NCBI RefSeq assembly: GCF_018873765.1
Contig: NC_057923.1
Location: 23,283,913 to 23,347,912 of the forward strand
DNA length: 64,000 bases
Source of the DNA: Telopea speciosissima
Taxonomy: Eukaryota; Streptophyta; Magnoliopsida; Proteales; Proteaceae
Direction: 5' to 3'
Numbering within the stretch: position 1 is the first letter of the stretch; each line of letters opens with the position of its first letter. Of this stretch, positions 24,821 to 37,018 are shown piece after piece. The notes beneath the pieces are model-generated. The model had not been told where the DNA came from, did no database searches, and saw only the letters and a program-made list of their open reading frames with translations. Position numbers and translations under genes: made by a program.

Positions 24821-27667
24821 TGTTATACCCGCACCCGAGATTATAATTAATTATTATTTCTTTTTCGTGACATGTAGTTATCATTGCCATGTATCTTGGT
24901 GAGCTATACTCACTGGTGGTCAAACCCAGCTACAAAATCATTGACCACAGTACGGGTTTACCTGTGGAGGAAAGATTCTTCAACCGGCAGTGGGGGAAAT
25001 TCGTCGATGGCAACTTTGTCGACTATCCTCTAAGTACCAGCCCAGGAAGCGAAGAGTTTAGGAAAGAGCACCCTGGACCGTTACCTCAGTTGGACACTTC
25101 GTTCAGTGATGAACTTGGCATTGCTATGGTGAAACTATTCGGGGTCATGGGTGACGCACCATGAAATGGAGAAGTAAGTTCTAGCCCTTGACTTATTTAT
25201 TTACCCTTTCCCTTGATGTTCTCGAAGTGCGGGTCAAAGTTTGGACCGTCCGGGCTATTTTACTTGAGTAGGGAATATTTTACTTGTGGGTCCCACATAC
25301 CTCGAAAAATGTATGAGGGACTTATGACCCCATATTATGTGGATCCCACCCTTTAATAGACCCCCTTTGATAGACTTCTTTCTTATTTAGAACTAATGGG
25401 TGACCATTTAACTTGGGTGACCCATTTAACTTATTTGACCCAAGAATGGGTTTTATTCTATTATCTTGCCCAACCAAATGGACCCTAAACCCCACTTACC
25501 TTAAATAGAGCTAATGGGGCATTCATTTGGCCATTACTACTCCCATCTACCCCAAAAACGTGGAAGAGAGAAAGAACAAAAGAGGAAGAAGGGTGGAGAA
25601 GCTCGGATGGAGGCTTGTGACCTCACCTCTTGGAGCCCTCAACGTGGAGCTTCCCTACCTTGGGGTAGGTAATCCATTAAAACCCTCTTTCCTTCTTCTA
25701 TTTTTGGGTTTTGGGATTGGAAAATGGAAAAGGACTTGACCTAGGGTTCCACTTGGAACCCAAGGATCGATGGAACCTTTAACCTAGGCTATTGTGGAGT
25801 TGTTACACTCCATTGCTAGCCTTAAGACTCACAATCTCATTCTATTTGAGAAACCTAGGGTTTCTACCCTATCATGCTTTAGAATAGGTTCTTCTTGGAT
25901 TCACCTCTTGAATCCCTTGGGTTGTATGGACCTAATGAGGTCTTAGAACCCTAATAGACCTAAGAGGTAAGCTCCTTTGAAGTCTCCTTACCTTTAAACC
26001 CCTTAGAAATGGAACCCTTGGTGAAGAACCCCTTGAATCTCGGACCTAGAGGTATGAGGTTTTAAATTTGGTTTTAAGACCTACGAGAAACCACCCTGAA
26101 ACTACCTCCCTGAGTCAGCCCCTGGTTAGCTAGGATTTACGGGCGGTTTCAGTGTTCTGAGAAAAATCACCCATAAAACCGTACTTGGCCGAGACTTTCC
26201 TGAGCCCTTGGTTAGCTAGGATTTACATGTGGTTTCAGGAATTGGGCATGAAACCACCCATAAAACCACCCTGCCTCTGAAACCTTATATTTAGGTAATT
26301 TAATGGATACCTTTTTGGGGATCCTTCCCTTTACTTGTTTAACCCTATTCTCACTCTTTCCTTAAGTTTAAAATTCCCATCTTGTGACGTGTTACTTAAT
26401 CGCGGCGATTAACTTGTAACAACGGGGCATAACCTATATTGTGAGTGGGTTTGGTTGCTGTTTGGGTTTGCCATTATTACTTGTACATGTACCATGCTAT
26501 TAGTATACTTTATTAAGCATGATTTTGCATCTTGCATACTTTTAACTATTTGATTGATATGATGATATTGTGGTTGTTTTACATCTTTTGTTGGGTTACG
26601 GTGCTGGTGAGTGCCGGAGCCGGAACCCCGGATATATATATGAAATACCTTTATTGAATGACATATTGAACTGTATGTGTCGTGCCGTGCTGGTACCCGG
26701 GTGCTAGATGGAATGGGACGTTGATGCACTCAGAATACCTCTCGGGACGATAGGACTTGCATGTCGTAGACCGGCGGCTAGGACTTTTGTACCCTTATGC
26801 TACGACCCTTACCAACAGAGGTTTAGGTGTTGGATAACCAGAGCCCGGATTCTGTAGTGTGAGAGAGAACCAGTCATGGTAGTGATGGTTATCGAGGTCT
26901 GCCATTTAGAAGTTTTGGTGGCTTTGTCCGGCGTAGGCCCCCGGGTGACAATTAAGGTTTCATTGTGGCGATAATCAAAGTGACCCACAGTGTCTCCCGA
27001 GGTTTCATATTAACATATACCTTTAACTTAGTCTGTGTGATAGGTGGAAAATTTACTAGCATATGCATGCATCATTGGATTATATGTGATCTATGTGTTT
27101 GTGCATCCCCATCCCCTCACTGGCTCAGTGAAGCTAACCCCCTAGTGCGCACACTTTTTAGATTATAATGCAGATGGTGGGTATCTCGCGGGACTTGAAG
27201 TCCAGCCCTCGAGATACGATGACATTGTTACAGAGGAGCCAGAAGCTGTGTTAGAGGAACATGGCGATGGGTGTTCTTGTGATGATTGCGCCTACGGGCC
27301 GTGAGGATATTTGGGACTTGATCCCTTTTTGGTTATTTTGGGGCTTAGGCCCATGTATAAACATTTGCGGTTATACCCTTTTGATAGATATTAGATGGTC
27401 ATGGGAAATGTATTTAACTACAGTACTTTATCATTTAGCCATTGAACATCTTATAATTATTTGCTTTTATACGCTTCCGCAAAACTACTGATCTTTGGAA
27501 TGTAATATTTTCTTTTCGTATTCTGATATTATATTGCATTAATATTGGTTATGACTGTGCATTGGGACACTGTGTTAGTGATTCGGGCAGCTTAGTAGGA
27601 TGACACTTGTCGTCCTAGTCACCCTTTATATTGTATTATATTCCTTGTCTGGAATAGGTGAGTGACA
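24821..27667 (+). repeat. Right (3') LTR of element B (2847 bp)
   Basis: Starts TGTTATACCCGCACCCG and ends GAGTGACA. Longer than the left LTR because of a block at about 26386-26976. The block starts and ends at GTGAC-like bases, so microhomology deletion from the left LTR is a likely cause. Confidence 0.92.
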
Positions 27668-27864
27668 AGCAGGATTATACTCGTCTTCATATTGCTCCCA
27701 TTATCCATGACATTTTTTGGATAGCAGCATCTTATCGTGTCTGTTCTTTCTCTTATATTTCCAGGACTAACAATGGTATTGCTGATAGCCTGACCAGGAA
27801 GGCCCTGTCAATCTCGTGTAAGACAGAATGGCCAAATTCCACTCCTTGGCTCCATGAGCTTTGA
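27668..27864 (+). pseudogene. C-terminal half of the L1 RNase H domain
   Basis: Continues the domain broken at 19549. It ends with FSYISRTNNGIADSLTRKA, where the aspartate of the NxxAD motif is a usual catalytic residue, and stops at 27862-27864. It is followed by an L1-like 3' UTR with AATAAATCA and an A run at 27923-27929. Confidence 0.85.
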
Positions 27865-27929
27865 GTTCAGGATGCTTTAGGTTGCTCACAAGTTCATTCT
27901 CAATAAATCATTTTATTACCCAAAAAAAG

Positions 27930-28224
27930 TGTCCTCACACTGCAAAAGCAAGAGCAAAACATTAATATTTGCAAACACATTGCTTAAATCTGTTTTCTAA
28001 CCTAATGAGCTATAATTGAAATGTCCCCCATCTACCACTAGAGAAATTAATAGGTATTATTATTATATTAGGAGACATTTTCTAAAATCACAATCTCTCA
28101 TTACCCATTTGATTTGTGTCAAAAATTGATGCCACATTAGCAACGAAACAACCCTCTTGTATTCAGGCTCAGTTCAGCTCATATGATGACACAGCCTAAC
28201 ACATGAGAGTGAGAGAAGGAAGAT
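27930..28224. other. Intergenic
   Basis: AT-rich, no gene or repeat recognised. Confidence 0.5.
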
Positions 28225-28976
28225 TAAGGGTGTCAAATGGAATGGTTCTCGGTATTCGGGACGGGTCTGTATTGGTACTGGTACCAAAGGTGCCAGTCCT
28301 AGTACCGTCCCATTTAGTTAACGGGACCAAATCTAGGTCCCGGTCCCGATTATCAATGGGACGGGATGGTACCAATTCCTAAACAGTTCTAAGGCTGGTA
28401 GGAAAAGGGAGAAGAACTTTAATGTTTTCTAATGAGATGGTTTAATTAGTAGTGTTGTAGATCTTTTCACTATTATGAGATCTAAGGCATTCCATACTTT
28501 TGAAAGTAATTTACAATACGAAATCATGATGAATTGAATTTCATGGTTTTACTTCTTCAGATCACACATAAGCTTCTCAAAACGACGACTAAGAATTAAT
28601 AAGGATGAAATAAACAAGTCCATATACAGTTTTAGTGCTATCACAAAACAAATTTATAGAAATAGAAACTGAAGGTCTATCAACGAAACCTCTATAAGGG
28701 AAAATGTCACAAATACATCAAACTCCAGCCATAAAACTTCAACGAAAGAACATGAAATATACTCTTTGAAAGGGTATTGATAGATCTGGTCCCATCTAGT
28801 ACCTAACCGGTATTTCGGTACTAGTCCCATTGGGAATCCCGTAACAGAATCATCCTGTCTCATTTATTATTCAGATCCCAGTACCATCTCGTTTATTAAT
28901 GGGACGGTCTGATATTGGGTTTTAGCGAGACGGTTTTGAGACGATTCTTAGTTATGGTCCCAAATTGACACCCTTA
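28225..28976. mobile_element. hAT-like MITE, TAAGGGTGTCAA family (752 bp)
   Basis: Terminal inverted repeats TAAGGGTGTCAA and TTGACACCCTTA. Flanking octamers AGGAAGAT and AAGAAGAC agree at six of eight positions, as expected for an old 8-bp hAT duplication. The interior is rich in GGTACCGG/GGGACGG-type words and has no transposase. Confidence 0.72.
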
Positions 28977-28984
28977 AAGAAGAC

Positions 28985-31249
28985 TACCATCTAGAACCCA
29001 CGTGAGATATAATACCTCATTAAACTTTCTCAAGTTTCCAATGTGGGACTATTAGAAAACACACACTTGAACTGAAAACACAAAAGACACAAAAGAAGTA
29101 AGTTCAAAGGAAAGAGATGCTTTGAAACTTTAAAACACCAACAACCAACCGGCTCAACCATTGGACCGATAACCCATAAATCAGATTCAGTCAGAACTGG
29201 AAAAATCAATCGTCATTTATCAAGAATCAGTAAGTTCGAAACGGCCCAAAGAGCATGAGATCCTATATTGGCCTGGATCTAGGCTCACTTGATATAGATT
29301 TGAATTGGGTCAAGGTCGAATTGGAACCGTTTGATTAATGGTTGGTTAGTTGATGAAGTGGTTGAACCTATCAGACCAGACATCATGGATTGACTTGTCA
29401 ACTAATGCAACTTTCTTTTCCTTTCTTCCAAATACATATCAACTAGTCCAACCTTTCCAGCTCAGATGATCCCAGACAAAGCTAGCTAACATTAGCTCTA
29501 GTGGGTCTGGTTCAAGGGTGAACCAATTTGTGATCTTATGCCAATTGAACCGACAAATCAATTGAAAGGCATGAGATTTAGAAGAGGAACTAAAGTACAG
29601 TCCTTAGAATGGGGTGAGAGTGTGAGACCATGAAGAAACATATATGGAAGAGCTTTCAGAATAAAGTTTTCTTTTTATTTTTTCTTGGCTTATAATATAC
29701 TCAACATTGATTCACCAAATCCCAACAAACATATTGATCGAGCATTTTTTTTTTTTTTGTGAAAAAAATAGAGTTCCTACATGCTTGTAATTGGAACTTT
29801 TTCTTACACTACTATCACATACAACTGATGTGACTTTTCCGAAGGCTGTGGGTTGGATTAGTCACATGTTAAATTTTAGATTTTATATCAATCAAATAAG
29901 CTGTCATATGTTTGATCATGTCGTATGTATGTACATGTATGCCTAGGGTATTCTAACACCTATTGTACACTCTCTCATAGTCTTGGATTTTTAAAGCTTT
30001 GTTGTATTAGGTGACAAACTCCGAAAGAATTTGAAACGAGAGTGAAAACTAAGGATGTACTTGTCTACGAAATTTGAACCCCATTTGTTCTGCCAAGTGA
30101 TAATTGTCAACATTGAAAATGATGTAGGAAAGAATCTACTATGAAATGTAGGAACTAGACTCCTTAATATTGTTCTAAGCCATAAGTCGGCCCAATGATT
30201 AAACCAGAGATTTTGCAAAAGAAATTTAAAAAAAAAATGATTGCAGTGGTCCATTACATTGATTATGTTTGACATAATAAACCTACTTGGTCTAGAGTTG
30301 CCTAATACCTAATATGTTGGTTAGGTTTTTTTGCTATTATTATAACCTTTTTTTTTTTTTACTCTGAGGGCAAATTTACATTAAAATTATACATAAAAGT
30401 GGACTTAATGTTGAGGGCCTTATCAGCCCAGAAGTTAAGGAGGTCAATTAGCTTATCATTACTACAGTAACAGAAGGACACTTCCTTAGAAATGTCTGCC
30501 ACTTGCAAAAAACAGTTTTATGATTTCCAGAGGCCACGGAGATTGGGATGGAGATGGAAGAAGATCGGGAAAAGTCTTGTGAAGGCACCTTCTTTCATCT
30601 TCAACCCTAGCTTCGCAGCATGTTCTAAACCTGTAAGAAGGCCAAATAACTTGTTACTTCATGTAGCACCACTAGAACAAAATAACTCACGAGGTTGTTA
30701 AACCTGACTCGACTTGCATCCTCAAAAATGTCTCTCAATGTCTGTGATCTTAATATCCCACCCCCATCCCCTATTATTCTTAGTAATGTATCTATTTAGG
30801 TTAATCTTGATATTTCTATCTCTGATGTGCTTAAGTCATTGCCTAAGTTACATTATCCTATCTTGATTTGCACAGGAACCTCTAACTCGGTCCTAGATAG
30901 AGTGGCGTGGACTTTCTGTCATTTTTTGGAGCCGATGGTTATAAGTTTGTCAAAGGGTCTTGACCATGCTGTGAAACTAAATATGAAGATTAGGGAAATC
31001 TGGTGCTTGAATGAAGGGATGCTTGATCTTCTACATGCTCCAAAAAACCCCTGACCTTGGCATTTGGTTCCACTACTTTTGAAGATTTCAGATACTATCA
31101 TAGGAATTCCTCCATCATATCATCAGGGCCTAACTTGCTAACTCTCACTAACATTTTGCCTTAACAAATAGGCAACAATTTGTATTAAATGGAGACAATA
31201 TAGATAGTGCTCTTTCTTAATATATTTGTTTATTATTATCAAAAATAGT
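28985..31249. other. Intergenic, no recognised gene
   Basis: AT-rich with homopolymer runs near 29750 and 30350. A 69-codon ORF at 30492-30701 (start MSATCKKQFYDFQ) has basic, Trp-rich composition but no known relative, and I do not call it a gene. Confidence 0.5.
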
Positions 31250-31623
31250 TAGGGGTTTCAATGCGCTTGCCCTAAACCCTAGCCCAACCCTAGGGCTCTT
31301 AAACTCGGCCCAAGCCCTACCAGAGCCTAACATACCCTCAACTCAGGCCCAGCCCTATTAGGGTTTACCTTAGCTTGGCCTGACCTTGATTGACCCTGAA
31401 TTTTAATTGTAATTCAGTAATTATATATAATATAATAATATTATATTATATTATACCAGTAGGTTTTTCAGTAATTATATATATATAACCCAGGCCCTGC
31501 TAGGGCCAGGAAACTATTAAGCCCAAGCCCGCCCTGCAGGCTGAAAAATCGAGCCCTAGCCCTGTCCGGGCTCAAGGCAAGTTAGGACGGGCTGGAGCTG
31601 GCCGGGATTTTTTGACACCCCTA
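31250..31623. mobile_element. Probable hAT-like MITE (GGGCC-rich, 374 bp)
   Basis: Termini TAGGGGTTTCAA and TTGACACCCCTA form an inverted repeat. The interior is filled with GCCCAACCCTAGGG-like words, as in the elements at 38396 and 41120. Flanks show AATAGT/AATAGC but no clean 8-bp duplication. Confidence 0.55.
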
Positions 31624-34600
31624 ATAGCTGCTTTTTGAAGTGTAGAGGTTATTATTCGATGATGTTTCGTAAATGAATAGCTAAGCAGCCACTTCTATAT
31701 CAAATTGGTTGGACCATGACTCGACCATGGTTTGACTAATCATACCCACAATATAATTTTTTTTGGTAATATACCACTATGTAATAGAGTACTTGAAAAT
31801 ATCCAACCCAAAAATAAATAAACCAATAAATTATAAAAAAAAATTCTTCTCTGTCACTATTTCTAGTGAAGTATAAAGTTTCACTATTTGCCACATGGCA
31901 ATATATGGGTTAGTCCATGTGATAGAGGACTAGACAAGCATACTGACACCATATTGGTATAATTTAAGCTTAAAATGAGTAGGGGAAGTAGCTAAAGTTA
32001 TAAAAGATGTCATTTTGTATTTTATATTCATCTTCATTTGATGTTATTTTGGTAAATTTACTAAAACTCTGAATTGGAGTTTGAACAATTTTTTTCCTTG
32101 CTTACTTTGGACTTAATTTGGCCATTGAGATGCATGTGAGATCTTCTATCACACGGACTAGCCCATGTATTGCCAAATGGCATATAATGAAACGTTATAC
32201 TTCACTAGGCATAGTGACACCTAGAAGGACCCTTAAAAAAGCCATATTTTCTTAAGACTATAACTGAAAATAGTTACGGGTAAAGGTTGGTCATGCTAGC
32301 GTTGTGCCCAGCTCTATGTCTACATCTCTCCTCCCCCTTGGAAAGTTCCCCTACCCTCTCATCCTAGCCCCTTCCATTGGTTGAGCCGCTAGCTCCAAGA
32401 AAGCTAGTGGCGTGCCCAACCTCCGCTCAATAGTATTTATATCTAATTTATATATATATGGGCAAGAGATCGTTGTATGGTCGTGTAGCACCTTTACCAA
32501 CGTCGGGGCCAATGAGAGTGCCCGCAAGGGCATCAACATAGATGTGATTTTTTATTTCATGGGAGGCAGGGCGGCACTTTTGCGCACTATGTGTGTAAGC
32601 GCAGGAGCCATGCAACCAAGTATTATACTTTTTCCCTTTGTATATTTTGTATTCTATACCAAAATTTAGGTTATTAGAACCTCTACTTGTCAAAATCAAT
32701 TTATACGTACTATGTTTACATATAATGCACTTTTCATTTACTAAATTATGGACCAGGAAATATTGTTAAACAAGGGTTCATTCTAGAATTCCTGCTAGTA
32801 TGATTTGTGACACTTTATCAAATAGTCTCATAATTTGGTTTGACATTTGATCCCTCAACAGTCTGTTTAGTTAAGTAATTAAAACTAAGATTACACTTAT
32901 AGAAATCAACCTCAATATTTCTTTAGAAGTTTAGGGTTGTGCTAACTATCAAGGAATTATCTATCCATAAGGGTGGTCCCATAGTAGAATAGACTTCATT
33001 ATCTAGAATTAACACTTTCAAACAAATAAGCTCGAACTTGTATTAATAAGTTTTTATGGATAAAAATATTGGTTAGATATTTTATAGCTGGTGTTCCTTA
33101 AACCCTTTAGTAATGAACTTCGAGGAAATTCCATAGACTATAAATTTTTAATTAGGTGATTTATGCCTTAAAAACACTTCTATCAATGCAAATACGTATG
33201 CATAAACACATCGTTAGACATTCGTACCAAATCAATTCAAATAATTAAACTGATGAATATTTAATTTATTACACTAATTAAATATAAAATTATTCTTAAT
33301 TAAACTAAATAAATTAATTACATAATTATACCCGATCACCTAAATTCCTTCAACCTCTTTTTTAAGTGGGGATCTCATTTATACTAGAAAATTATCAAAG
33401 AAGGAAGGATTAAACAAGAAAAAGTGTACATTAATTTTCATCAAGTGGAGATTGAACTTCAAAGCCGCAAATTAGGTATATTAAAATTATCATTTTGGAT
33501 TTCTACCAAAAAATAAAATAAAATAATTATTTTGGATGGAATTTTGGTTGTTCTTACTCATTTTTCCCAAGTATCACAAAGCTCTATGAAATTATAAGGA
33601 AAAAAACCTATGGATTTGTGTATTTATTTTTCAGATTCTTCTCATACCTAGAAAAGGCTTTTTTATTTTAAAAATTCAGCAGAACATAGAATCATAGAGC
33701 TTAATTTCTTTAATAAATTATAATATTCACACACGAATCATGCATTTGAAACTTCCAAGATTTTGAGAATTTTTGTTAAAAACACCTGAAATTTCTGTTT
33801 TTATATTTTAGTTTCATTGTGCATTATGATCTATATTGTTTATTCCAACTAGCATTTTTAAGGTGTACAAAGATCTTGTTAAAAGTACATGGAAAGTAGC
33901 ATGTATTTAATTTTTTTACTTTTTGGACTTCAAATATACATGAAAATTAGGGGGTTTTTTTTTTGTGATTTTAGAATACGCCATGCTTTAGAGATCAAAT
34001 ATAGATGTTTAATACTTATTTATAACTTATTATGCCTAACAATAGTTTGTGTGTACCCTAAAGGTATCCATACATATCTTGAATTTTTTCTTCAACATAT
34101 CCGTACTTATCCCGATGCATATCCAATATGCTCACAATTTGAAATCAGCTTTCTGATATGCTACTCGATACCAATACTTTAAGCCTATAAATTCATTAGG
34201 CATTGACTCATGGTCTAGGAAAGAAGTTTGAGGGTAAGATTCAATCGAAGGTCTATGATATCAACCTACACAAACAATATGATTTACACAATCTAGGCCT
34301 CTCTCTATCCAACATCATGGCCAAACTTTTTTTTTTTTTTCAATTTTTTTTAGAGTTCTTATCATTTTTTACTATAGTAAATATTTTCAATTAATACATC
34401 ATTATAATTAATAAATAAAGTTATATGAGGATTATTAACTATAAAATCTTTAATTAAAGTGAAAAATGAATATGCTCATGGAAGGTTCATATAAACTAGT
34501 GCATGCATAGCGCTTTACATCCACTTTTTTTTACCATCAAAGGTAAAACCATGGTAATATCCTAAAATCGCTACGATATAATTTTCAAAATTATATCAAG

Positions 34601-35231
34601 TAAAACCCTTGGTCATACAATACGAAAAATATATGTAGATCTATTCATTTCTTGATAGACCTACAAGATGATGCATGATTAGAAGAAGAGAGTAAAAATC
34701 AAAGGTGTAGAGTGGACAGCTTAATGACACTTGATACGGGTAAGTTCTGACTACCAATGAGTATTCTCCACTTGGCATGAGTACAACTGTCAAATATCCC
34801 ACGTAACTCACGAAATCCATTACATTTCATATCATATAAGGATCCTTCCTCTTAAAGGCTCAAGAAGCTCCACTCCTATCGGAATTCCCTTGGAAGACTC
34901 TCCAAGATGATCTACCACCATGATAGTCTCCTACTGGGATTCATTTTTCTTACAAGAGAATCCGCCATCAAAGGATCTGGAGCACCGCCACCCAACAAGG
35001 ACACCAGTGTCAGACTATAAATATATGGGCGAACCCCCAGTTAAAGGATCAAACACTTTTCACTCTTACTTTACCATTACTCTGCAAGTTCTTATCATGG
35101 CCTTGGGATTTGACTTAAGCATTGGACAGTCCCTACCCCCACCCCCCAAGTTCCCTTCGGTGCTCTCTTATGCTCTTGTGACTCTTGATCTCACAGGAAA
35201 ACGGATCCACGTCATCTCAGTCAACTTATGG
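31624..35231. other. Intergenic, AT-rich, no recognised gene
   Basis: Both strands checked; only short ORFs of low-complexity composition. No repeat with clear ends seen. Confidence 0.5.
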
Positions 35232-35667
35232 TAGGGATGTAAGCGGATCGGATTCAGCTCAGATGTGGATCGGATGTGATTGGATCCAGATATTCCCTAC
35301 CCGAATACAGATACCTCTAAATGGATTTGGATTCGGACCAAATTCATATTTTCGACCAGTAGTTTAGATCTCTGCCTTGTGTAACCCAGACCTTCCTCCC
35401 CCTAGCGGATACGATTCACTCTCAATCCATATCTCTTTGATCATGATTTTCTTTTCCTCATATTCGAGAACCTGTTGAATCTTCAAAAAACCCTCAAGAT
35501 CATTATTTACTTAATTTTTTAGTATTAAATATTCGGATTTTTTTCCGGATGAATTTTTATCGGAGTATTTGGATTTTTTCCAAATAATTCTAAACGAATA
35601 CGAATATCCCTAAAAAAATATAGATGCGATTCAAATTCGGATTTTCTATTATCCATTTAAATCCCTA
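35232..35667 (+). mobile_element. hAT-like MITE, TAGGGATGTAA family (436 bp)
   Basis: Termini TAGGGATGTAA and TTTAAATCCCTA; flanks ACTTATGG and ATTTTTGG agree at six of eight. The interior shares long similarity with 37941-38387 and, inverted, with 53909-54957. No coding capacity. Confidence 0.75.
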
Positions 35668-36351
35668 ATTTTTGGGCCACAAAAACACTTACCTAAATAC
35701 TGCTCATTGATGGATACAACAAACATCTAAAAGTAAGTCACTATACATAATAGATAATCAAGTTTGATACATTTTTCAAAGCTTGAAAAACTAGAAGACT
35801 TTATTATCAAATAGCTCACACTTCATGATGTCACAAAATATATTATGAATTGCAAAGATAAACTCCAAAACCCTCCACGACTTAACAAAGCCAAATAAGA
35901 TAAGCTTCCACAACCATTAAGCTTAGATCCAAGATAAATACATGTTTCACTTATTGAAAGCAAACTATTGTTTCTGAAGTATTTTTGTTTTCTATAGGAG
36001 TGTCCATACAAATAATTGATCCAAAATCAAGTTTACCATTTAATCATCTTATTTCATCATCATTCATGTGTTTCCATCTTTTATTTGTCATCATCAATCT
36101 TTTTCATGAGAGGAGAGAGAGAGAGAAGTGGTCATTTGGTGGCTAAGAACAGAACAACGAAGTTTTCAAGGTGGCCACAAATTACAGCTTCAGCTCACTT
36201 AGGTTGGGCATTGATGGCTCACTTTCTTTTCCGCATTTTAATAGTGGGCCTGTGAGTGTTTGTGTAAAGCATAGCATTTTTGTTAATATTAATGATATTA
36301 ATTGATGACACTTTATAAGGTTTATAAAGATTATATTATAACTAATTAAAG
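35668..36351. other. Intergenic
   Basis: No gene recognised. Confidence 0.5.
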
Positions 36352-36556
36352 TTAATTAGGGATAGAGAATACCACTCGGTCGTGCAACATACGTTGCCTG
36401 CTTGTGCACTGACATAGGGGCACACAAAATGACCATTACACTCCCAAAAACCTCATAAATGATCAGGGGTATGGTGGTCATTTTGCATGTTCCTGTATCA
36501 AGGTACAGGGATGGCATGTCTGGCGTGACCGAGTGGCGTTCTTTATCTCAATTAAT
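36352..36556. mobile_element. Foldback/MITE element
   Basis: Inverted repeat of about 20-27 bases at its ends: ATAGAGAATACCACTCGGTC at 36362 pairs with GACCGAGTGGCGTTCTTTAT near 36527, with two mismatches. No coding capacity. Confidence 0.6.
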
Positions 36557-36607
36557 TAATATATATACTGTAGTACAAAAGTAATATTATGGAATGAGAG
36601 GGTCAAT

Positions 36608-36782
36608 GAATCGACATCCTCTACTTCCGCCTGCCCCTATTTCCATATGTGCTCTACTCACAACAAGGTGCGCAAATACCGTCTTACCCCCGCTCGGGCA
36701 GGGGTAGGGTGGTCTTTGTGCCCTGTTGTGTGTAGGGCGCACACGGATGCAGGGGCAGGCGGAAGTAGAGGATCCGGACTCA
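36608..36782. mobile_element. Mutator-like MITE with 9-bp target duplication
   Basis: Flanked by perfect 9-bp repeats AGGGTCAAT (36599-36607 and 36783-36791). Inside lies a perfect 23-bp inverted repeat (36616-36638 with 36751-36773), with weaker pairing out to the ends. A 9-bp duplication is typical of Mutator-like elements. Confidence 0.72.
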
Positions 36783-36903
36783 AGGGTCAATAGGTTAAAA
36801 TCAACTAATCTAATGCAAAATGAACGCCGGCAGACAAGATGGAGGGTATCAGTATTTTGGTAGCATCTTTATCAATCGTTATCGTCTATAGTTCCCTGAC
36901 CGG

Positions 36904-37018
36904 TGCGGTTCCCTAGTGTCTCTCACAAAAGGGGGGTGGGACCCACCCGGGGCACTGACCGAATACTCTGCCCGGGTGGGGTCCACCCTCTTCTTGTGAG
37001 AGGCACTAAGAAACCGCA
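36904..37018. mobile_element. Foldback element, CCCTAGTG family (115 bp)
   Basis: About 25-bp imperfect inverted repeat (TGCGGTTCCCTAGTGTCTCT at left, its complement near 36999-37018). Shares words such as TTCCCTAGT and AAGGGGGG with the elements at 38957 and 46614. Confidence 0.6.

Larger units (their letters stand above)
19550..27667 (+). mobile_element. Gypsy-type LTR element B, internally deleted, non-autonomous
   Basis: Two long LTRs (19550-21821 and 24821-27667), a TGGTATCAGAGC primer site three bases after the first LTR, and a polypurine tract before the second. Only 3 kb lies between them, with no recognisable gag or pol. It does hold a decayed minus-strand homologue of the antisense ORF of element A. 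It interrupts the RNase H domain of the L1 LINE: coding resumes right after it. The flanking five bases (AGCTA left, AGCAG right) match at only three positions, so the target duplication is imperfect. Confidence 0.9.
16190..27929 (+). mobile_element. L1-type LINE, 5'-truncated, split by element B
   Basis: Non-LTR retrotransposon starting inside the endonuclease domain and ending at a short A run (27923-27929). Coding blocks are at 16198-19549 and 27668-27864, separated by gypsy element B. A target duplication could not be recognised with confidence. Confidence 0.85.

Noticed and set aside
20277..25739. 70-codon ORFs present in both LTRs of element B (20277-20489 and 25527-25739)
   Set aside because: Their similarity is expected because the two LTRs are copies; no counterpart in element A's LTR, unlike the CDDCA-tailed ORF.
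16190..27945. Target duplication of the split L1 (TCCTCA near 16181 and 27933)
   Set aside because: Only about six bases match well; too weak to claim.
30492..30701. 69-codon basic ORF
   Set aside because: No recognised family, no nearby exon partner or conserved context.
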